From Deltaproteobacteria bacterium (GTDB lineage Bacteria; DRYD01), in NCBI GenBank assembly GCA_028276365.1, contig JAPYWL010000030.1, positions 1 through 15,820 of the forward strand: 15,820 nt of DNA, given 5' to 3'. Below the pieces are notes generated by a model. The model ran no database searches. It was not told where the DNA came from and was given only the letters and a program-made list of their open reading frames with translations. The position numbers and the translations under genes were made by a program. How positions within the stretch are numbered: position 1 is the stretch's first letter; the number at the start of each line of letters is the position of its first letter. This document shows, in pieces, positions 1-5,219 of the stretch.

Positions 1-2071
1 ATAAGGTTCTTTCAATTCCCCTATGGGTAAGCTAAACGAATTAGTACTTCAACACAAGTACCGCAGTTGGAAAACTTTCAATTCCCCTATGGGTAAGCTA
101 AACTACAAAAACCATTGACAATGCTTTTAAAAGAATTAAATCTTTCAATTCCCCTATGGGTAAGCTAAACGCAAATGAGCTAAAACTAATTTTCTTATCT
201 GGACTACTTTCAATTCCCCTATGGGTAAGCTAAACTGTTAATAGTTAACAAAAATTTAACAAAAATTTAATCTTTCAATTCCCCTATGGGTAAGCTAAAC
301 GAATAATTTAAATAATTTAAAAAACGAAATAAGTAACTTTCAATTCCCCTATGGGTAAGCTAAACTAATAGATTTTTTGTCAAGAATAGCAAAAAATATA
401 TCTTTCAATTCCCCTATGGGTAAGCTAAACAAATCTTTCTTTTATAATATCTCGTGGAGTTCGCCACTTTCAATTCCCCTATGGGTAAGCTAAACGGGTT
501 TTTACCAATAACTTCAGGGCTTTTTGAAAAGCTTTCAATTCCCCTATGGGTAAGCTAAACTTTCTTTTATCTCTTCTATTCTGTTTTCAAATATAAACTT
601 TCAATTCCCCTATGGGTAAGCTAAACTTAGATGTTATTAAAAAACTAAAAGATAAGGAGATTTCTTTCAATTCCCCTATGGGTAAGCTAAACTAGGATGG
701 TAGATTTATTTTCAGTGAGTATATTTGACTTTCAATTCCCCTATGGGTAAGCTAAACATATCTCTTTATAAGAATTTTCATTTAAATATTCATTCTTTCA
801 ATTCCCCTATGGGTAAGCTAAACATTTTTGGGTAAAAACCTTTTTAAGAATGGAAATTTAACTTTCAATTCCCCTATGGGTAAGCTAAACAGTTTTATGG
901 AAAAATTTTTATTTCGTAATAGAATTACTTTCAATTCCCCTATGGGTAAGCTAAACATAGTTTTGCTATAGACAATAAAACCTTTAAAACACCTTTCAAT
1001 TCCCCTATGGGTAAGCTAAACTCTCCTTTTACTTAGTGTGTGTGTGGGGGGGGGAGATCTTTCAATTCCCCTATGGGTAAGCTAAACTAAAAAGAAACTT
1101 ACTAAGTAGAAAACCTGATTTAACTTTCAATTCCCCTATGGGTAAGCTAAACTTAGTATTATTTTACTACCAATAGTTTTGCCTTTCTTCTTTCAATTCC
1201 CCTATGGGTAAGCTAAACAAAGAAAAGGGGTTTATAATTCTTTTATTTTTAATTCTTTCAATTCCCCTATGGGTAAGCTAAACTTGAATTAATGAGTAAT
1301 ACTGATATAGAAAAAGAGTCTTTCAATTCCCCTATGGGTAAGCTAAACTTTTTACTAAAATTCCTCCTTTTTTTCTTTATGTTTCTTTCAATTCCCCTAT
1401 GGGTAAGCTAAACCCTACATCAGCCATATTGATTAAAGCTGATGTATAAGCTTTCAATTCCCCTATGGGTAAGCTAAACATGAAAGAGAAAATGAAAATG
1501 AAAAGAAAAGAAAGAGCTTTCAATTCCCCTATGGGTAAGCTAAACCAGCATTTGCTAAATTAGTTATCTTACGACATATTGCTTTCAATTCCCCTATGGG
1601 TAAGCTAAACGAGGCTCCACTACACTAAAAGCGGCTCTTAATCCACTTTCAATTCCCCTATGGGTAAGCTAAACCCTAAAACTCTCTACGATGCTAAGAT
1701 ATCTGATGATTACTTTCAATTCCCCTATGGGTAAGCTAAACCTTATAAAAAACATTTCAAAAAACTTATAAAAACTATCTTTCAATTCCCCTATGGGTAA
1801 GCTAAACACCAACCTAGAATTAAATATTTTAAATGAATATCTCTTTCAATTCCCCTATGGGTAAGCTAAACAAAAAGAAATTGATAAAATACGCAATATA
1901 CTTCATGATCTTTCAATTCCCCTATGGGTAAGCTAAACGAGTAAAATCAAAGCAAACATCTAATTTTAGTTCTATCTTTCAATTCCCCTATGGGTAAGCT
2001 AAACACAAATATATACTTTTTTTAATGATGTAGGTAATTTACCTTTCAATTCCCCTATGGGTAAGCTAAAC
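1..2071 (-). CRISPR. CRISPR array, type I-B, 32 repeats in window, continues past left edge
   Basis: I counted 32 copies of a 29-bp repeat, the first at 9-37 and the last at 2043-2071, separated by 31 complete spacers of 35-38 bp. Positions 1-8 are the end of a further spacer, so the array continues to the left. Every repeat copy I read is identical. On the minus strand the repeat begins GTTTAGCTTACCC and ends GGGGAATTGAAAG; the last eight bases, ATTGAAAG, match the usual 5' handle left by Cas6 in type I systems. This sets the crRNA strand as minus and puts the leader and newest spacers at the right end (newest spacer 2005-2042). The only internal symmetry is CCC-ATA-GGG, so the repeat RNA is likely weakly structured. 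The adjoining I-B cas operon reads the same way toward the array. Spacers are AT-rich like the host and I could not assign their targets. Confidence 0.98.
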
Positions 2072-2149
2072 TCGTATGCTATATATCTGCTCCAATATAA
2101 TAATTAGGTAAAAAAATAAAAAATCCTTCATATAAATTTTTAATAAAAA

Positions 2150-2198
2150 AATCTGTCGATGTGGAGTAGGGTAATTTTTCTGGGGGGATCGACAGATT
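2150..2198. repeat. 11-bp perfect inverted repeat in CRISPR leader
   Basis: The arms AATCTGTCGAT (2150-2160) and ATCGACAGATT (2188-2198) are perfect reverse complements separated by 27 bp. The loop contains a G6 run and GTAGGGTAA. A further nine bases of the right arm (ATCGACAGA) recur at 2289-2297, so the motif is present three times in the leader and I did not see it elsewhere in the window. The GC-containing arms stand out in a nearly pure A/T region. The 27-base loop and the lack of a following U-run on either strand argue against an intrinsic terminator. It could be a protein-binding or integration-guiding site; that role is inference. Confidence 0.85.
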
Positions 2199-2251
2199 CA
2201 GTATTACCAAGCAAAAAACATAATTTATAAACAAAAAAGCAAAAATTCAAT

Positions 2252-2267
2252 ATTGACTTTTGTCAAT
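2252..2267. repeat. small TTGAC dyad in leader
   Basis: ATTGAC (2252-2257), four T, and GTCAAT (2262-2267) form a perfect 6-bp inverted repeat. On the minus strand it creates TTGACA, the bacterial -35 consensus, at 2266-2261, but no TATAAT-like box lies 16-18 bp downstream; the nearest is TATAAA at 2229-2224, 31 bp away. It may be an operator-type dyad near the leader promoter, or chance in AT-rich DNA. Confidence 0.35.
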
Positions 2268-2288
2268 TTTTTTAATGCTCAAAAACCG

Positions 2289-2297
2289 ATCGACAGA
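2289..2297. repeat. third copy of leader motif ATCGACAGA
   Basis: The nonamer ATCGACAGA here matches the right arm of the inverted repeat at 2188-2198 exactly and in the same orientation, 101 bp away. It sits within a CGATCG palindrome (2288-2293). Repetition of an uncommon GC-containing word in a short AT-rich leader is unlikely to be chance. Confidence 0.7.
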
Positions 2298-2370
2298 AAT
2301 TAAAAAATTAAAAAATTAAAAAATTAAAAAAAATAAAAAAAATAAAAAAGTAAAAAAAAGTAAAGTAAAG
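2298..2370. repeat. A-rich tract with 8-bp TAAAAAAT period
   Basis: About three to four tandem TAAAAAAT units are followed by degenerate A-runs broken by T or G (AAAATAAAAAA, AAAAGTAAAG). The tract lies just downstream of cas1 in the transcription direction, so the transcript would be strongly U-rich here. It could bend DNA, weaken read-through from the cas operon into the leader, or simply be low-complexity DNA. No GC hairpin precedes the U-tract, so I do not call it a terminator. Confidence 0.6.
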
Positions 2371-2377
2371 ACTTTAA

Positions 2378-3547
2378 TTAATACTCAATAACAAAAGGAC
2401 TATACTCCTCATCAGAAATTAAATGTTTTTGAATCTTGTACAATTCTAATCTAATTATGTTCCTAAAAGACACATTCCTATTAAGTTTCTTTAATTTAAT
2501 TGTAGTAGATAGCTTTTCTTCTAATAAACTAAGAAATTTCTTCTTACCATCCTCATTTAAATAACAAATTCCAACATCCTCATTAAAATCCGTAGTATTA
2601 ATAACCTTTTTATTTATCAAATTAAATATAGCTCTATCAACTAATATAGGTCTAAATATTTCAGCTATATCTAAATTTAATGAGAATCTCCTAAAAGTTA
2701 CAGAATGTAAAAAACCTATCCTCGGATCTAAATTGGTTTTATATATCTCACTTAAACAAACTGCGTATAAATAAGAATTTCCAAAACTAATTAAAGCATT
2801 TAGGAAATCGGTGGGCGGTCTCTTTGTTCTTTTTTCAAATAAAAAATTCTCATTCTTAATTATTTTATTAAATGATTTATAATAAATTATTTTATAATTA
2901 CCCTCTAAACCTAATAATTTATCTATTTCATTTGTTTCTTTGATTTTTGAGAAAATAGATTCTATATTATTTATATCTTCGTTTAAATCAACATTTCTCT
3001 TAGTGTAGTAATTCAATACTTTTAGAGAATTTAAAATAGCTCCTGAAAGTATAGATTTAGCTAAATATAACCTCTTTTCATTGTTTAAATAATGCTCCGC
3101 CTGCTTAAGAACTATATAGCCTGAATTGTAAAATTCCCTCGGATAATAAGTACCTTCATAATAACCATAATAATTATAAAAATGTATGGGTATTTTATTT
3201 TGAGAAATAAAATCTATAAACTTTTTATTAATATTAACTTCTGAAAATATATGAATATCATTAATTGAATGAATAGGAATATATCGCTTAACTATCTTGG
3301 AATTTTTTTGAGTATCCTCAATTTCTTCCTGGATTTCTAAATCTTGAGAAGTAGAAAAATTATCATAATCTTGTAAAACATTATCGTTAAAGTTTTCATA
3401 ATCTAAAGATGATTTAGAATTTAAAGGATCATCAAAAATATTATTAGTTTCAATATTATCATCAATATTTAAAACTTCCTCAAAATATACTGTATTTTGT
3501 TTCCTTTTTAAATAACCACTTTTAAAAATATATAAAGATTTCTTCAT
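2378..3547 (-). CDS. cas1: CRISPR-associated endonuclease/integrase Cas1, type I-B, with acidic insertion
   Basis: Cas1 is the metal-dependent integrase that, with Cas2, inserts new spacers at the leader-proximal repeat. The start (MKKSLYIFKSGYLKRKQNTV) and the block FYNYYGYYEGTYYPREF (about residues 123-139) are typical of I-B Cas1. The metal-binding residues are in place: Glu215 (LLGLEGN), His281 (GFLH), Asp293 and Glu296 (LDIAEIFRP). The protein is 389 residues where relatives are usually about 330. The excess is a D/E/N/S-rich insertion at about residues 24-86, between the first strands (ending YFEE) and the usual RYIPI/INDIHIFSEV strand; the frame stays open through it. The ATG has only a weak SD. 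cas2 ends 49 bp upstream, and this is the last gene before the leader. Confidence 0.96.
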   Translation of the reverse strand: MKKSLYIFKSGYLKRKQNTVYFEEVLNIDDNIETNNIFDDPLNSKSSLDYENFNDNVLQDYDNFSTSQDLEIQEEIEDTQKNSKIVKRYIPIHSINDIHIFSEVNINKKFIDFISQNKIPIHFYNYYGYYEGTYYPREFYNSGYIVLKQAEHYLNNEKRLYLAKSILSGAILNSLKVLNYYTKRNVDLNEDINNIESIFSKIKETNEIDKLLGLEGNYKIIYYKSFNKIIKNENFLFEKRTKRPPTDFLNALISFGNSYLYAVCLSEIYKTNLDPRIGFLHSVTFRRFSLNLDIAEIFRPILVDRAIFNLINKKVINTTDFNEDVGICYLNEDGKKKFLSLLEEKLSTTIKLKKLNRNVSFRNIIRLELYKIQKHLISDEEYSPFVIEY

Positions 3548-3596
3548 AGAATCTCATTAATTATTTTATTTTTTATTTTTTTGATAAAATTATCCT

Positions 3597-3860
3597 TTAG
3601 ATAAAAAAATCCTGTTCTTTTTTTAGAATTCCCATAACATCTTTAACCATATTTTTTTTAGTAGGTAAAACATAAAATATTACTGAATCTTTATCCTTTT
3701 CAATAATATCTGATATTTCCTTTTTTAATTGAAATAACTTAGCTTCTGTTATTTCTCCTTCTAAAACTGAATTCTGGATCCAATTTAAATATTTTCTTGC
3801 ACTTTTTAACACTTTAGAAACTTTATCTTCAGTTACATCATATACCATTATAACATACAT
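3597..3860 (-). CDS. cas2: CRISPR-associated protein Cas2
   Basis: This is the small ferredoxin-fold partner of Cas1 in the spacer integration complex, where it mainly bridges two Cas1 dimers. It has 87 residues, the normal length for I-B Cas2. The N-terminal strand MYVIMVYDVTEDKVSKVLK carries the conserved Asp8 after the hydrophobic strand. The segment KYLNWIQNSVLEGEITEAK is highly characteristic of this subgroup, and the SVIFYVLP strand follows. A good SD (AAGGGGA, about 7 nt spacing) precedes the ATG, and cas6 ends only 12 bp upstream. cas2 is transcribed before cas1, the reverse of the common cas1-cas2 order. Confidence 0.97.
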   Translation of the reverse strand: MYVIMVYDVTEDKVSKVLKSARKYLNWIQNSVLEGEITEAKLFQLKKEISDIIEKDKDSVIFYVLPTKKNMVKDVMGILKKEQDFFI

Positions 3861-3872
3861 AAAATAATCCCC

Positions 3873-4607
3873 TTATTCTTTAACTTCAAACATACCAAAG
3901 CCTTGCGAATTTTTTGATCCCAACCCAGTATTCCAAGCAAATTTTAATATTTCCTCACTCCCACTTATTTTATACATACCTTCATATGAAATTATATAGT
4001 TATTCTTATAAACTATAACTTTTTTATCCCTTTTATTATCAAATTTAAGAAGCTCAATATCAAAATCAAAATTATCTACATTATAATCCTTGTAATATGC
4101 TTTGTATTTTTTTAATAAATTCTGTTTTATTAATTCGTAAAACTTATTTTCATTAGGAGAATAAAAATAAGTTTTCTTATTTATAGTACTATAAACGGTT
4201 ATTGGAGACAAAAGATATATAATATTTTCTTTTTGATTAAAATTAGGAAGTTTAATAACTTCTATAGATTTCAAATATAAAATGTTATCCTCTAATTCAA
4301 AGGAACTTTTCTTTATAAATGAATTAGAAATATCAACTAAAAAGTCATCCAAAACAGAAGATAGGTAAAAAAATATTTCTTTTCCAAAATTAAATTTATC
4401 GTTATTAGAAATACTTGGTTTAGGATATATTTTAGAAAAAACAAATAATTTATAAGCCCTATTGTTAAATTTAAAGCCCTCATTATGTAAAAAATTAGAT
4501 AACTTCTTACTTTTAATGCTGTTATAAATAAAAGATTGTAAAATATAATGATAATGAAAAGATAATTTAATTTCTTTATCTGAGTAAAAAGTAAATTTCA
4601 ATCTCAT
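3873..4607 (-). CDS. cas6: CRISPR repeat endoribonuclease Cas6
   Basis: Cas6 cuts the pre-crRNA within each repeat, here expected just before ATTGAAAG, to make mature crRNAs. The protein is 244 residues with the family pattern: an N-terminal ferredoxin-like part (MRLKFTFYSDKEIKLSFHYHYILQSFIYNSI), the FLHNEGFKF segment with His41 as a candidate general base, a KLFVFSKI strand, and a C-terminal glycine-rich loop GLGSKNSQGFGMFEV (about 228-242) that contacts RNA. The SD is weak, and the ATG falls within a small inverted repeat (4600-4619). It sits between cas4 and cas2 (30 bp and 12 bp gaps), whereas many I-B loci have cas6 at the operon start. The family call is secure; the catalytic residue is inferred. 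Confidence 0.95.
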   Translation of the reverse strand: MRLKFTFYSDKEIKLSFHYHYILQSFIYNSIKSKKLSNFLHNEGFKFNNRAYKLFVFSKIYPKPSISNNDKFNFGKEIFFYLSSVLDDFLVDISNSFIKKSSFELEDNILYLKSIEVIKLPNFNQKENIIYLLSPITVYSTINKKTYFYSPNENKFYELIKQNLLKKYKAYYKDYNVDNFDFDIELLKFDNKRDKKVIVYKNNYIISYEGMYKISGSEEILKFAWNTGLGSKNSQGFGMFEVKE

Positions 4608-4619
4608 CTTATTGAGATT
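4600..4619 (-). promoter_or_regulatory. hairpin over the cas6 start codon
   Basis: In the mRNA sense, AATCTCA and TGAGATT form a perfect 7-bp inverted repeat with a 6-nt loop. The second arm includes the last two bases of the cas6 ATG, so the hairpin would partly bury the start. The codons after the ATG spell ATTGAAA, the same seven bases that open the crRNA handle in the repeat. A translational control role is inference; the symmetry itself is seen directly. Confidence 0.45.
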
Positions 4620-4637
4620 TAACTGTTTAATTTAAAT

Positions 4638-5186
4638 TTAACTATAACATAAATTATAATAAGCACATTTAAAGCAATATTTATTTTTAGATTCTTTTAA
4701 AGAAGGTGGAATTTCTCTTTGTACTATATTATTTATATTTGTTATACATTTTTTTAGTTCCTTTTCTAATTCATCATTTAGTTCTATGTTTATGCTTCTT
4801 TTTTCCAAGGGTATATATATTTTAGCTTTTAAATTAGGTACATACTTTTTAAGTATAGATAAGTAATAAGCCAATTGCATTGTAGCAGATTTAATAAAAG
4901 ATGAGCTTTTTTTTATTTCTCCCACTATTAACTGGTTTTCTTCTTCCACTTTTATTAAATCTATTTTAACATTTTCTATCAAAAATTCTTTAACATACTT
5001 TTTATTGTAGTATATTTCGTGAATAGTTCTTCCAAATTCAATTAATTCATTTTCTTGATCAGGTATTACATTTCTACTTATAAACCATACCTGCCTTTTA
5101 CATATATAATAATACCAAATTAAAACACCTGTTATTTTTATTTCCTCTACTTTTTCTATAAAGTAATCCCTATATATATCAAATAT
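4638..5186 (-). CDS. cas4: CRISPR-associated exonuclease Cas4, apparent ATA/ATT start
   Basis: Cas4 is an Fe-S cluster, RecB-like nuclease that trims prespacers and helps select the PAM. The C-terminal 114 residues follow a TTG at 4982, but the same frame stays open to a TAG at 5210-5208 and encodes the missing essential part. With the ATA at 5186 as residue 1, there are Cys29 (WYYYICKRQVWF), His56 (FGRTIHE), Asp76 (NVKIDL), Glu90-x-Lys92 (GEIKK), and C-terminal cysteines 171, 174 and 180 (YCFKCAYYNLC). All four cluster cysteines and the RecB catalytic set are therefore present. No ATG, GTG or TTG lies between the TAG and 4982. A strong SD (AAGGAGG, 5200-5194) stands 4 nt before ATT (5189) and 7 nt before ATA (5186). 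The start is thus non-AUG, or has lost its ATG by mutation or sequence error. The length of about 183 residues is normal for the family. Confidence 0.9.
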   Translation of the reverse strand: MFDIYRDYFIEKVEEIKITGVLIWYYYICKRQVWFISRNVIPDQENELIEFGRTIHEIYYNKKYVKEFLIENVKIDLIKVEEENQLIVGEIKKSSSFIKSATMQLAYYLSILKKYVPNLKAKIYIPLEKRSINIELNDELEKELKKCITNINNIVQREIPPSLKESKNKYCFKCAYYNLCYS

Positions 5187-5193
5187 AATAATC

Positions 5194-5200
5194 CCTCCTT
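5194..5200 (-). promoter_or_regulatory. strong SD for cas4 that decides its non-AUG start
   Basis: AAGGAGG is the best ribosome binding site in the operon and lies just downstream of the cas3 stop. It has no ATG, GTG or TTG at a usable distance in the cas4 frame, only ATT, ATT and ATA. The nearest TTG (5182-5180) is in another frame and meets a stop after eight codons. The site therefore supports initiation at 5192-5184. Confidence 0.75.
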
Positions 5201-5219
5201 TAATTTTCTAAAAAATATA

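Larger units (their letters stand above)
2072..2377 (-). promoter_or_regulatory. CRISPR leader between cas1 and the array
   Basis: This gene-free stretch of 306 bp lies between the cas1 stop codon and the first (leader-proximal) repeat, on the side predicted from repeat orientation. It is extremely AT-rich apart from a GC-containing inverted repeat. It should carry the pre-crRNA promoter and the signals that direct Cas1-Cas2 to the first repeat. Read on the minus strand it holds, in order: T-rich tracts after cas1, a TCTGTCGAT copy (2297-2289), a TTGAC dyad (2252-2267), an AT-rich stretch with a TATAAA (2229-2224), the inverted repeat (2150-2198), and a segment TATTATATTGGAGCAG just before the repeat. 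No pairing of -35 and -10 boxes was convincing. Leader identity is firm from position and orientation; the sub-elements are inference. Confidence 0.85.

Noticed and set aside
957-1189. Shared 10-mer ATAGTTTTGC in two spacers (957-992 and 1153-1189)
   Set aside because: A 10-base match in such AT-rich sequence can be chance and the flanks differ.
2150-2198. Leader inverted repeat as an intrinsic terminator
   Set aside because: The loop is 27 nt and no U-run directly follows the stem on the cas strand in the usual position, so a terminator reading is weak.
2221-2266. TTGACA on the minus strand as the -35 box of the leader promoter
   Set aside because: No TATAAT-like hexamer lies 16-18 bp downstream; the nearest TATAAA is 31 bp away.
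2378-3547. Cas1 as a disrupted gene because of its extra length
   Set aside because: The frame is continuous, flanking conserved blocks are intact, and all metal-binding residues are present, so it is an insertion rather than damage.
4638-4982. Short 114-residue Cas4 starting at TTG 4982
   Set aside because: It lacks the first cluster cysteine and the catalytic His, which are encoded in frame directly upstream behind a strong SD.
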